DNA of 64,000 nucleotides from Rhizopus sp. PT2906 (GCA_025529335.1 JAMYHX010000066.1:1-64000); one strand, 5' to 3'. Shown: positions 1 through 11,444, counted from the stretch's first letter. Made by a program: numbers and translations. Notes: a model not told the origin generated them from the sequence alone.

Positions 1-109
1 CGCATTTCATTTTTACCTTTTTTTATGCCGGCCCTTTCCTTTACATATAAATATATATATTATCATTATTTTTCTTTCTTTTTTTTATATATACATCAGT
101 TGTTTAATC

Positions 110-1390
110 ATGACTTGGTATCGTATCTTTCGAACTAATAGTAGCAAGAAATCAAAGTTATCTGTTGTTGAATTTGATCAACATATTGAACCTATACCCA
201 CTTGCTTAAAACAGTCTCCAGTCTATCAACATCACCTTGTTCAAATACATTCGATTGTGCAAACTTATGTTAACTTGGTCACAATGAAGAAACGCCGAAG
301 ACAAAGTAGTCAAGATTGGACATTGATGGAAACATTTATAAAGCTATGGTATTCTGAACTGGAGCGTATCTACAAGCATGCATCTGGTGTAGCCGTCATG
401 CTGAAAGGTCAAATAAGTGAACTATGTACAGCTTTATATAGCATCGTAAGTTGCGAATACATATTTATATAAAACAGTATTAACCAAAAGAAACTGCAAT
501 TAGTCTTTTCCTTCAAGAAATAGAGATAAAAAGCTAGTTCATGAAGTTCGGCAGTTCATATCAAACTGTTTAAAGGATCTCGATCATTCTTTCAACAAGC
601 GACGATCCCTTCCGACACCAAAGTCTATACATAGTCATTTTCAAACATTCCATTATACTCTTGAAAACCGTATGCAAGCTATACGGAACGAGAAACAGGT
701 ATATACATATTATTTTTACACATGTAGACAAATACTGAATTGTGTATATAGCATTCACCATTAGTAAAGTATATGAACCGTGTGTATCAATTAGAGCAAG
801 ATATCTTTTTACATCATTATTACATCGAAAGCCAACTCAAATTGCTCTGGGACCTTGGCCACATTGCCCTTCGTTCACCCCTTTTGGCCACCTACTGGAA
901 CCAGAAATACGAGACTAGCCAACAGATGAGCCAAGACCTTTTGAATGAACTAAAGACGGCACTAGAGCAACAACTACCATGTCAGAGAGACGTAATGTGC
1001 GCCATTTGTTTATCTATATTGCATGAACCAGTGACGCTTAAAGGATGTCATCATACGTTTTGCAAGGACTGCCTGCAGCAGCATTACTGTTACCAGTGCT
1101 CTGCCAAGAAAAAGAAGGGCTTTTTACTGGTGAAGGCACCCCTGATTGGCTGCTCTTGCTTTATTCTGGATGAGCATGGTCAGTTAGTACCTGCTCATCA
1201 TCAATCTTGCCCGCTCTGTAGGCAATCCTTTAAACCTGAGGATTGTGAACTTAATGTAGATCTTGAAAAATTTATCTTGGAACGCTTCAAGCAGGATCTT
1301 GAGGACAGGAAAAGGGGTAAGTGCATCTTACAATTTCACACGTTTTTTTTTGATATAAACACCTTTCTTATAGAAAGCAAATCTTATTGA
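110..1390 (+). CDS. RING-finger protein, probable E3 ubiquitin ligase
   Basis: Four exons restore one frame of about 370 residues: 110-445, 504-698, 752-1316 and 1374-1390. The introns are 57, 53 and 58 nt class with GTAAGT/GTATAT donors. The C-terminal third holds a C3HC4-type RING: CAICLSILHEP, then CHHTFCKDC, then CPLCRQSF, with a long insert between the second and third metal-ligand pairs. The first half is helical and charged, with no signal peptide or membrane segment. The last exon adds only a few residues. A long helical N-terminus before a RING is reminiscent of fungal SPX-RING ligases, but the usual SPX start (MKFG) is absent, so I do not call SPX. A role in ubiquitin transfer follows from the RING; substrate and location are unknown. 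Confidence 0.8.
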
Positions 1391-1634
1391 ACTTGCTCCA
1401 TTATTATTCATTTTTACAAAAGGACAAAAAACAAAAAAGAGAGGAATTTAATGAAATATGTATATAATATGTATATGTGGTGGTTTTTTGTGTGTATATA
1501 AAAAAGGAATACTATGGGAAATAATACTAAATAATACTAATACTAATAAAATAAATAATAAAGAAGGAGAAAGGAATGAATGTATATCAAATAATAATGA
1601 CAAAGTTGAGGGGGGTTATAACATATTTTTAGAT

Positions 1635-4360
1635 CTATTCTTCTTCTTCTTCTTCTATAATCGTCTTGCTGGTTATTGGTAACACTCTAGATTCTTGCAT
1701 ACCATATATGCTTAGTCTAGATCTTGGCGCATATTCAAACCTTGAAGATCGTGTTTTGAAGGGAGAAGAAGGAGCGTTTTCCTAAGAAATGTATATTAGC
1801 ACATTCCATTGTAGTAAACGAAATGAGACTTACTATAGAAACAGTAGTTGAAATATCAGTTGAAAAGATAGGAGGTGGCGAGGGAGATGTTACTTTGGGT
1901 TTGATAAAGTGGTCTTGCTTAAGTTCTAAGACGGGCGGTGGCGGTGGCGGTGATTGAGAGGATACATCCTGTATCTTTTTCTCGGGCGCCGGTGATAGGC
2001 TGAGTGCCTTTTCCTCTATAGGGCTTATAGCAGGAGAAGGAACAATGCTGTATTCTACTTGAGAGTTCTTTTGTGGGGAGGCAGCCATCGCAGGAGGAGA
2101 AGGAGGTGGCGTTGGCTGTTGATGTTGTTGTAGGTACATCATTGAATACCGCTTTGCACAGATATCTATTTCTTTTGGTTGTGCTGTATCATTGCTTATA
2201 ATAGAAAAGGTATCAGCAACAAGACGTGCTGAAGTAAGCGCAGTAGGTGGCATGACAACATGAGCTGATGGCTGTTTAGTGTATTCACGTAAACTGTTAC
2301 TACTTGTGGTAGTGGTGCTTGCTGTTGTCGTTTTGTTGTTGGTATTTTTGCTCGTAAAAACTGTGCCATTATAAGTCAATTGATCCAACTCGCTCACCGG
2401 TGGTTCTGTCAGCTGAAGCATTCTACGCCGGTATTTTTGAGATCCAGTTCTGTAGATAGGCGGTGACATGATCAGGTCGTCATCTCTGGTATTTACTGCA
2501 GGTATAGTATAATTATTGTTGTTTGCTGAAGGAACAACTGATCGATGTGCTTGTTGTTGTTGTTGTTGCTGTTGCTGTTGTTTGGAGCCAAACCATGACT
2601 TGACAGAGGTAAACCAGCCTGGTTTATCTTGTTGTTGTGTTGTTGATCCAAAGCCGACGGTTTGGATAGTATGATGTGCAGTTGGTTTGGGATAAGGTTT
2701 TATATCAAATGAATCTAAACGCACAGCTGGCTGACTAATACTATTATTACGGCTGATAGTTGGACTTGTCTGGATGCCACAGTCTACGGCATTTGATTTC
2801 TTTTGATGATTTTCTATTGCAGATGCAAATGCATTGGGAACTGAGTCTATTTCTTCTTGAGATTTATTGGTCATGTTCTCAAGTAATAAGTGCCAAAGTG
2901 TGCTCGAGGTATCACATTCGCCTGTCTGCATCTTGATGAGTGCATCTCTGTCAAAACCTGCTGCCGTCAGCGCTGCAAACAGACGCTGTTCAACTGGTGT
3001 CATTCCTTGAGGCTTTTGCTGGGCAAATGAGCTAGGTAATGATGTTCTGAAGGAAGACGGCGATGTAGAAGAGTATCGATTATTATTCAAAGTAGGTGCA
3101 GAGAATCGAGGTGATTTTTCGGTAAGACCCAGGCTGGATTTAATCTGCGGCGAGAATATGAATTGAGGTGATGTTGGCACGTTTTCAACGATCAAGTCGA
3201 TGTCTGTTGAGGTGCTGTTGTTTGAAGTAGTTGAAGAGGACGGTGTCAAGCCCTGGTCGATCATGTCATCCTCAATCTCGGTCATCCAGGGATGATTGAT
3301 AATAGTATCCAAACTGAAACGATTTGAAGGCTCTAATTGAAGCATGCCGTTGATAAGACTGCTTAACTTTGAGCTGAAATAATAAGGCATTTGGTAATCT
3401 ACTTGAACAATTTTTCTTTGCGTAACAACTTCAGAATCGTCATCGAAAGGAAATTCTCCAGCGAGAAGGGTATAAAGTATGACTCCTAAAGACCAAATAT
3501 CGGTTTCTATGAGACGGTGAGTATTAAAGGGGAAGTTGCTATAGTGATTACTATAGTTACCAGGACCAGTGTATTTTTTACGAAGGATAACTTCTGGAGC
3601 TGAATAACTTAGACTCCCACAAAATGTTTCTAAATATTGATTTTTTTGAATGTATCTTGCAAAGCCAAAATCGCATATTTTGACATTATCGTCAGCATCT
3701 AATAATATGTTTTCTAGTTTGAGATCTCTGTATTATAGTGAGTATATAAGGAGAATGAAAGACAAAGAAATATAAGGAGTATTAACCTGTGAACAATATG
3801 ATGCATATGACAATAATTGATTGCGTCTGTCAGCTGATGGAACCATTTGTGGACTCTTGCTTCAGAACAGCGACCACCAGAGAGGGTAAGAGCATCTAGG
3901 AGATCACCATTTGGACAGTATTCAGATATGATGTGAATAGCTGACTCTGTTGTAATCATTTCGTACAACATGACAACGTTTGGGTGTTTAATTTGTTTAT
4001 GATGATGTATTTCTCTAGCCATCATTGGTGCATGTTGTTTACTGATCTTTTTAATCGCAACTACTTTACCAGTCAGTTTATGGTAACCTTTTTTGACTTT
4101 GCCAAAGGTGCCCTTTTAAAAATATTATTATTACGAAATCATTATAAAAAGAGAACAACTAAAACTACCTCGCCTATGGTTTCTCCTATGGTATAACATC
4201 CAACTGAGGTTATTTCATGAGATGATAGTTCTTTTAATAATTCATTATAATCCACTGCCAACTGCAATAGAAATTGATGAGTTTAAGTAAAATAACACTT
4301 TTTTTATTTTACCTTTGCTTGTTGATTATGAGCAACAGAATTCCTTGGTGAATTTAGCAT
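1635..4360 (-). CDS. Serine/threonine protein kinase, CAMK/Snf1-related type
   Basis: The start is MLNSPRNS at 4360. A full kinase domain assembles across introns: glycine loop GEGTFGKV (split by an intron), VAIKKI lysine, HRDLKLEN catalytic loop (split after HR), DFGFARY, a SAPE motif and the P+2 stretch TDIWSLGVILYTLLAGEFPFDD. A 54-bp in-frame segment at 3507-3560 has GTAACT...CATAG borders and interrupts the activation segment, so I treat it as an intron. The tail is long and low-complexity (poly-Q near 2550-2580; Ser/Pro-rich), with a small conserved-looking region around 2870-3010 that ends in LWHLLLENM. A further 52-bp intron (GTAAGT...TTTCTTAG, near 1783-1834) shifts the frame, giving a different C-terminus that ends in six glutamates at 1635. 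Resembles fungal Kin4/Nim1-like kinases; exact orthology is unsure. Confidence 0.88.
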
Positions 4361-6780
4361 GATATTTAATATATATATACTTGTAACAATAAAGAGAAAA
4401 AGGAATGGAAAGGTTGATGTGTGTACTGCTTGTAGCTGTAGTTATAGTCGTAACATGTAATAATGAAAAAGGAAAGTAAAATAAAAATAAAAAATAATAT
4501 AAAGAAAGAAGCTTCCTTTGTATATATTTTTTATTGAATAATGAAAAAGAAGAAAGAAAAAAGCACTTTGAAAAAACTTTTTTTGGTAAAACCTCAAATT
4601 AAATAGGGGGTTGAATAAATAGGGCAAGTGTATAAAAGGAATACATGAAGCTGATCTTTCGGGGCAATTATGGTAAGTGCATACTTAATTCGAGTGTCAC
4701 CCCATTTACACTATTTTCACAAAATTGAGTAACACGTATATCTTACTTTAAATAGCGGTAGCCAATAATTTCGTTTGGTTATCATTTCCTATTTAAACAA
4801 TACTTTTTCACTTTTTAATAAGGAGAATAAATGTACTTGTTGACCCATCTTAAAATAATAATAACAATAATAACGATGATTTGATGTTGAAGGATACAGA
4901 TGGATATGTTTGTAGTAGAATTTATATTATTTCCTATTAGATGCATGTCATCTTTTGATGGTTGCACCCGAATGGGGAGGGAACTTTATCATATATGCTC
5001 TGACGTGTGTTTGTAAAGATTTGACATGATCAATCAAATAAAGATAAAAAAAAAAAAGATTAAATGATCCTTTTTTATACATGTAAAGATCAAGTTACAA
5101 GTGTATATTCAAATAATGACAGGTCAAAGACATTTACAACATTTGATTCAGGTAATGCAAGGTTACCTCAATGTCAAGATCTACTATGCTCGAATATGGA
5201 AAAAAAAAAGAGAATTAAGAGAGGGCGCAAATGTAGATCAACTACCACAATGAAACTATCAGGTGCGCCCAATGTAATACATAAGGAAAATTGCAGTCCT
5301 TTTAACTAAAACTAGACGATTACAAAAACAATAAAGGGGATACATGAGTTAGTTTTCAAACAGTAAACAGGAACTTTTCTGTCTTTTAAATAAAAAGAAT
5401 ACAATTTACTAAATGTAAATCAAATATTGCTGACAACACTACTAAAATATGAATAAATCAAGGGAATAATCATCAAATAAAATGACACGTAAGCTTGTCA
5501 ATGTTGCCATCTGTAAACAAAAAAAAAAAAAAAAAAAAAAAGACCTGTCAATGAACGTTTTTCTAAGCCCACTCAAACTTATTTTTGGCGTTGAACTTAA
5601 AATAGCAAATCATGTGCGTTTCCCTCCCTTTTTATGACAGACTTTAATCTTTAACACTTTATTATATCTTTCTTTCTCTTTTAATTCTCATCTTATAAAG
5701 CGTTGGTTTGCCGATCCTTCTTATATTTTTTGGCTTCTCATTTGGTTCATCATCGATATTTAAATCATTCTCCGCAATCTTGATCATTGACAACAGAAAA
5801 GTCAGCCAAGTAGCCTTACTTTATGTGGTTATTCTGTACATTATTTTTATTCATTAGTTTTCTAGTTACATAATAATACTTTAATCAAACCCAATTAATT
5901 CTTACTTTGACGATCAAATAACTTTACAATTTACTCGAAAGCTTTACTAACCTCAGTAAGCTCCTTTTTGTTTCTAATTTTAAATTTGGTTCTCACTATT
6001 GATTATTGGTCAATAAACCAAGTCAACAAGGAGATCGCTTCCTCTTTTATGACGACTTTACTCTTTCATATCAAAGCAATAATACATGACATTATATATT
6101 ACATTTATTATGCTAAATTTCGTTTTAATATCCTCTCTTGTTGGCTCTATTCAAACGTATCCATAAGTTTCCACAGAGGAAAAAGCATTTCGTTTTAACA
6201 AATGGTTATCGCCAGCATTTGCCTCGCGAAAGACTATCTGCGACCATCTCACGGATAAGAAACATTGGCGATAACTCTAACAAACAACAATCAGCCATTA
6301 TGACAATGTGGAAAACACGCCAATGGATAAAAGCTTCGCAGCACATTCCGCCAGTAACTTTGGAACTGGAAAATGTTCTGGCAGCACTGCGAAAACGGAA
6401 AAGATTCAGTATCTCCGACGTTATCCTCTATTCTTGGGGTTTTAATATTTGTATAGCAAACAGCACTAGACAAACTACGCCTATACAACACTATGCACAA
6501 CACTGAAGTATAAGAGAAGCATGTATCGATAAGTCTGCAATAGTCTCTTATTACGTTGAGAGAGGATTCGTTATTCATTTTATAAGAAAATAAGATTATT
6601 GCATGAATTAAGGGCCAATGGGCATAACGCGTCTATAAGAATAACGCATTTTGTTTTTCTTTTTTTACAAGGTGGAGTGTTTATAAGGTAAATATGAGAG
6701 ATATTTTGCTTACATTACATATTATACAAATGCTGTGCAAATAGCAAAACCCAAAATATTTTTTCTTTTTAAAAAAAAAA
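4361..6780. other. Gene-poor stretch, promoter side of the kinase gene
   Basis: No convincing gene seen. The open frames here (for example 5064-5309) have no recognisable motif and an AT-driven composition. The stretch contains a 23-nt A tract at about 5519-5541 and one fragment (4682-4727) that recurs at 11312-11357. An open stretch at 6138-6506 starts at TTG, has basic composition and cannot be assigned to a family. Confidence 0.5.
4682..4727 (+). repeat. Short dispersed repeat A, copy 1
   Basis: About 46 bp beginning ACTTAATTCGAGTGTC and continuing CCCATTTACACTATTT. It matches 11312-11357 with a few substitutions and one T insertion. It stops being similar just where the 11.3 kb copy continues into repeat B, so it appears to be a fragment of the same element. 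Confidence 0.75.
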
Positions 6781-6789
6781 AGAATATTG

Positions 6790-7078
6790 AAGTGTTGAAT
6801 TTCAGGTAATTCGAGTACTTCTTTTGAAGACGGTGTTTCTTGTATAATATTTGGATAGTTTTTATGAAATCGACGTTCGGTCGGTGCACAGTAGGGTTTT
6901 AATCGACTTGGATGATTTGATTCTTGATAGCGCAACATATAGTTGGTACAGGGACTAGAAGGTAAAGACTGATTATATCAAGACTTTGACCTTGCGCTTT
7001 GTTAATTGTCATTGCAAACGCAAGACTAACAGGGAATTGAAAGCGTTTGAATTGTACAGAATCGTTTTCAGAGGATCA
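6790..7078 (-). pseudogene. Helitron/PIF1-like helicase relic (C-terminal motifs)
   Basis: On the minus strand the region reads QFKRFQFPVSLAFAMTINKAQGQSLD (quoted in part: FAMTINKAQGQSLD). This is the hallmark helicase motif of Helitron Rep-helicases and PIF1-like proteins. It is followed in a shifted frame by QLYVALSRI, the next conserved motif, and a tail resembling the last residues of such helicases (NIIQE). The one-base frame change between the two motifs and the lost residues normally found between them show a broken gene. No Rep domain is present nearby. It abuts a reverse-transcriptase relic on its upstream side. Confidence 0.75.
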
Positions 7079-7079
7079 T

Positions 7080-7315
7080 TATATCGTAGAGACGAAATAA
7101 TTCAGTACATAAAAGGGCCGGTGAAGCACATTTGCCTATGAGGGCGGCATCGTCAGTGTAGAGAAGCTAATTCATGAAGTGATTCCAAAGGAGCTCAGAC
7201 TCAGTGATAGAGCTAGGTGAAGGCATACAAAGATCCGCTGGCAGACCATTAATGAAGACTGAGCACAGGAATTGTCGTATTCTAAGTTGAATAAGATTCA
7301 ATAAGTAGTGTCTAC
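7080..7315 (-). pseudogene. LINE reverse-transcriptase relic
   Basis: The minus strand reads FINGLPADL, then a stop, then LLYTDDAALIGKC. This is the order seen around the catalytic (Y/F)xDD motif of non-LTR retrotransposon reverse transcriptases (normally FADD; here YTDD). Only about 75 codons survive, with at least one stop. Its end touches the Helitron relic at about 7078, so one element probably inserted into or next to the other. Confidence 0.65.
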
Positions 7316-8546
7316 ACATCAATAGTATCATTTAATAATATTACCACTTTAAAATCAGATCTTTATTATTAAAGATCAAATCCATTTTTGGTGTCCGTAC
7401 TTCTCCTACAAAATCTTGCTCCCGTTGCTGTTTTACATCTCTCTTTCTTTAGAATTCAATTGCTTCTATTCAAGATACAGAGTCTATTAATGATCATCAG
7501 TAAGGCCGCTCATATATTCTTATTTATCAAGTCTTACACATGCGCATACATCACAAAGTATGGTTCACTAGAAGTGAACGCATTTTCTGCGTGGAGCTTC
7601 AAGCAAAGCTGGTATGCTTTGACAGCCAACTATCGACTTTTTTTTTTTTTTTGATATCATCTCTTTTGATTCGTATACTAGATTCTTCAAATGTTTCCAT
7701 GCCAAGTAGTTTCAATAAAATCGAAACGTTTCTCTGAATTACACTTTGAGCTTTGTGATATACTTGCTATAGTTATTCTTTATTTATTCGAGCTTGACAA
7801 GGTTATAAAATATAAACAAAGGGAAAGGGTGACAACAATCAATCAAGACTACTTGATGTGTAATATTATGACGAACCAACTATCATGAAGGGAAAAATAA
7901 AATGACGCGCAAGTTAGTCTATATGACATCTATAGTGTTTACCATAAGTTATTTGACTCTCTGACCACTATTGATTATTCCACGGCTAATGTGGTTGTTT
8001 AGTAGTACAACCCTCATGCTTCTATTCTAACGATGGCGTAAGTATCGTGGAGCGTTCAAAACAAATTCTAGCACTTTCTCATGTAAAGTGTAACAGCATG
8101 CCTGTTTGTGTGAATTATGCTTGTAACAGTGATTTCTTGGAAAAAGTAACCCTTTGCACGTTCTTGCATGAAAAAGAAAAAGTTGTTTTTACAATGCTAT
8201 TATCTGGATATGGAAAAAAAAAAAACAAATCTAGTTTATATCATAGAAAGTAACTATAACTGACGACCACATATTACGCTTCTAATGCTGTCCTAGAAGA
8301 AATACTTCTGAGAATATATCTTTTTGTTTGCTTATTTCATCAAGTTACACCTTGTTCATATTCTGCATTACAAAGACACTATCCCTCTTTTTTTTCTTTC
8401 TTTCTCTAATCCTGTTTGTCCTTTTGCTTTTACTTGTTACAATTATTACTTTTAGCGCACAACCATTTATACTCCTGTCTCCCTTGCTTCCTCCCATTTG
8501 CATGACCCTGAATTAACCCTGCTTAAGGTGCGTCCTTGTATAGGCA
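7316..8546. other. Gene-free, AT-rich stretch
   Basis: Nothing supportable was seen. Several short frames overlap one another without family motifs, and a T tract lies near 7638-7652. Probably decayed repeat DNA. Confidence 0.45.
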
Positions 8547-8633
8547 TCGGAGTGAACGGATAAAGGGTTGGTAAGCGGAGAAACAACATTGTCTCTGGTT
8601 TTCCTTTTTGGAATAAAATTTTCTGTGTTAGTA
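8547..8633 (+). repeat. Dispersed repeat B, copy 1
   Basis: About 87 bp starting TCGGAGTGAACGGATAAAGG and ending TTTTCTGTGTTAGTAC. It is essentially identical to 11358-11444, next to the start of the AAA ATPase gene. The near-perfect identity, amid much older decayed sequence, suggests a recent duplication or a short mobile fragment. Confidence 0.85.
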
Positions 8634-8919
8634 CAAAAATAGTGCTGTAAACACTACTACTATTACAAATGATGCCATCACTACTGACAAGGTAAGAAAG
8701 GGAGAGAAGAAAGAAGACAAGAATTTAAATATAGCTTGTATATATATCATTAAGTGTTAGGTAAACTATGTGGTAACTAGATGATAACAAACATTCAAAA
8801 TATTCTGATAGATATTAGACGCTTCAAGTAATGTACTAACACTCCACTAATTAAATAAAATTATGTACATATTTTATATATATACGTACTACTTTGATTT
8901 AACAAAGTAAAGGGATTGT

Positions 8920-9334
8920 TTATTTGACATTTATTTCTTTAGCTCTTACTTTGTTTGATGCTTTTGATTTTTGGGTACAAAATCCCATTGTACAAGGTGA
9001 GTAAAGATTTTTGGCCATTGACATTGTTCTTCTCTTCTTTTTCAATCCTTTCAGCTTTGCTTTGATTCCCCCTCCCTTTTCAACATTTTCGTCAAATCCA
9101 AGATCAGTCCAATAGTTTATCTGTGACAGCATTAGTCAAGCTTTGTACATCATTGTTTGAAAGCGTTTTAAATGATGCCAAATTTATGAACTTCGAACAT
9201 ATGGATACGTATCCTAGAGGTTCAGTCTCAAACAAACGCAATGGTTCAGGAGTGTTGAAGCTTAAGCGAGAAAACAGGGACGACTTGATATACCAAGGGT
9301 TCAAATTTGCTTTCTTTTTGTAATTTCTTAGCAT
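8920..9334 (-). pseudogene. Possible broken coding relic, family unknown
   Basis: Two minus-strand frames join near 9110 through one frame change and together read as a charged protein of about 135 residues (for example NAVTDKLLD, then WTDLGFDENVEKGGG, then a Lys-rich stretch). The composition is protein-like and differs from the surrounding AT-rich sequence, but no domain is recognised. It lies just left of a repeat copy, among other transposon debris. Low confidence. Confidence 0.3.
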
Positions 9335-9347
9335 CCATGAACACAGT

Positions 9348-9665
9348 GTTGTATTCAGCTTTATTGTTGTAAAAAGCCATTAAGTCGACGACATGCGAAT
9401 TAGTTTCTTTACTAAGAAGAGCTGAATATAATTAAAATAAGACGCGTAAGCGTTTTATAGGGAGAGAGATTCTATGGCTGCTATTTATATTATTGTTGTC
9501 ACTGACATTATTTATGCTTATGTTTTTATTGTTATGCTAGTAGCTACTATAATTATTCTTATTATAAGTTATTCTTATCAGATGCAATAGAGAAAAGTAG
9601 AATGTATGCTCTACTGTAAGATTATACTCGATTTATTATAATGATTATCTCATCAAACACGTCCT
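9348..9665 (+). repeat. Dispersed repeat C, copy 1 (about 300 bp)
   Basis: Starts GTTGTATTCAGCTTTATTG and runs through AAGCCATTAAGTCGAC, AGAGCTGAATAT, AAAATAAGACGCGT and TATGCTCTACT. It aligns through most of its length with 10087-10370, in the same orientation. The last 60 bp (from TATGCTCTACTG to ATCAAACACGTC) recur a third time at 28857-28915. The pair flanks about 420 bp of unique sequence. The spacing does not look like LTRs of a complete element. Confidence 0.8.
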
Positions 9666-10086
9666 TTAATTGTCTTGCTTAGAAATCTTTTTTCATCCTG
9701 AATACTACGAAGCTTTATATAGTAAAAAAATATTAATCTAATGATTCCGGATAAAAACTGAATTTCCTTCTTACCTTTTCGATGACATTTTCAAATGCAC
9801 TCACATCATAAATGGAGCTTGTTTGGATTTTTGGTGAGGACAACTTTTGAATAATTTATTCTTGCTGTAAAGGGGAAAAGAGATCCAAATGTGAACCATG
9901 TGATACATCAGATATGTCTATAATTTGATTCATTGCAAGTCTATATAATATGGATAATAAAGTTAGAGTCTCATTCCTAAAATTGTCGTGACAAAGCAAC
10001 GAGTGATTGCAAACTTGCGTTTTGAAATAGTTGGTTTTTATGTCAACAATATCAGTGGTCCCGGTAGTGCTTCCAACAATAGTTCT

Positions 10087-10370
10087 GTTGTATTCAGCTT
10101 TGTTTATTATTGAAAAAAGCCATTAAGTCGACATCTTGCGAATTACATTCTTTATAAAAAGAAGAGCTGAATATGATTAAAATAAGACGCGTATGCGTTT
10201 TAGGGGCAGAGAATCTATGACTGCTATTTATATTAATGTGGTCAGTGTGATTATTTAAAAGTGCTACTATTGTTGTCAATGTTATTCTCAGCAGATGCGA
10301 TAGAGGAATGTAAAGTAGAATGTATGCTCTACTATAAGGTTACACTCGAGTTATTATAATGATTTAAATA
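10087..10370 (+). repeat. Dispersed repeat C, copy 2
   Basis: Second copy of the 9348-9665 repeat with small indels (for example TGCGAATTACATTC against TGCGAATTAGTTTC). It ends just before the start of the gag-like pseudogene at about 10405, so this repeat may be the leader or terminal region of that element. Confidence 0.78.
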
Positions 10371-10404
10371 TATTATCACTATCGAAATCTTGTCTGAGAC
10401 TATC

Positions 10405-11301
10405 AACAGTCAATATATCGCCAAGTTTAAGAATTTACAAGCAATTGACGTGTTTGATATACCTTCCAACGAAGGTTCGTGTTCCTATTAGTCAGCTATG
10501 AAGCCGCTTCCGTAAGCTGGACATTAATAACAGTAGAATCCTTGACATCTATTACCCCGCGAGAACACTGTGGCTCTCTTGGTTCACAACGGTTATGCTC
10601 CTGAACTTAAAGCCCATCTTCGTCGATTTTAAGTACACACCAAAGAGGACCTTGACCCCTGTGATGGCTCTATCCGTATGGATCCTCGTTACGCCCAAAG
10701 CACCAAGGAAGAACGCGACCCTTATGTTCTAATGCACCATCAAGACCGCGTCAGACGTGCTCTTACCTATATTCGTGCACCTGCTAAGTTTGCAGTGACA
10801 CGCTATTTTTACAGCCAAGACTGAATCAATAAAGAGATCCTTGAAGACACACTTGCGTCTAGGGGCCATAATTCTACTGAAATCTTATATTTTGAGCACG
10901 ATATGGAGATGTCTAGTCGTAACCCTGAGGAGGATATCTTACAGCAATTATGAGAGCTGTTTCCCTTTCACTATTTAACGCTACAGGCTTACCGAAACAA
11001 GACTATTTTGGTCGTCCAGATGGTCTATAGTCTGTTATATTTTATAGGAGATAGACTACCTTTACCACAAGAAGGAGCCTCCACAACCTGCCAGCCTCGA
11101 GAAGTCATTGATCGACTGGCTATCTAAATCCTGCCAGCGGTGCCATTAACACTTGTTCCGCTATCCTTCCTGTCAAAAGCATTTTTATCCTCGATCCCAG
11201 AGAGGCTTTTAGCTACTGCACCACCTAGAGCTTATCGGGCAATACGATGTAGTAACACATCATGTGCTCATTTTGGTTTTATATTTCTTATTGAAATGTA
11301 A
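10405..11301 (+). pseudogene. Retroelement gag-like pseudogene, multiple nonsense changes
   Basis: A long coding-like stretch, less AT-rich than its surroundings. One frame runs from about 10566 to the stop at 11299-11301. It contains VHNGYAPELKAHLRR, DPCDGSIRMDPRYAQ, MHHQDRVRRALTYIR and CSNTSCAHFG, interrupted only by stops at 10630, 10822, 10951 and 11125. Upstream, two further frames continue the same protein (FKNLQAIDVFDIPSNEG, then KLDINNSRILDIYYPAR), showing at least two frameshifts. A regular, hydrophilic protein with a terminal Cys pair in repeat surroundings suggests a gag-type or element-specific ORF. I cannot name the family with certainty. Confidence 0.6.
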
Positions 11302-11311
11302 ACTCTTTAAA

Positions 11312-11357
11312 CGCACTTAATTCGAGTGTCATCCCATTTACACTATTTCACAGAATT
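11312..11357 (+). repeat. Short dispersed repeat A, copy 2
   Basis: Matches 4682-4727 and runs directly into repeat B (11358-11444). The joined A+B unit of about 130 bp is therefore the longest copy in the window. Confidence 0.75.
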
Positions 11358-11444
11358 GTCGGAGTGAACGGATAAAGGGTTGGTAAGCGGAGAAACAACA
11401 TTGTCTCTGGTTTTCCTTTTTGGAATAAAATTTTCTGTGTTAGT
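11358..11444 (+). repeat. Dispersed repeat B, copy 2, at the AAA gene promoter
   Basis: Near-identical to 8547-8633. Its last base lies 30 bp upstream of the chosen ATG of the AAA ATPase (11475), so it must form part of that gene's promoter or 5' leader. Confidence 0.85.

Noticed and set aside
5064..5309. Open frame of 81 residues in the left gene-poor block
   Set aside because: No motif, no homology that I recognise, no splice or promoter support and a long A run inside it. Probably chance.
6138..6506. Open frame of 122 residues with basic protein-like composition
   Set aside because: It begins at TTG, has no ATG in a sensible place and no recognisable domain; kept only as a remark in the region entry.
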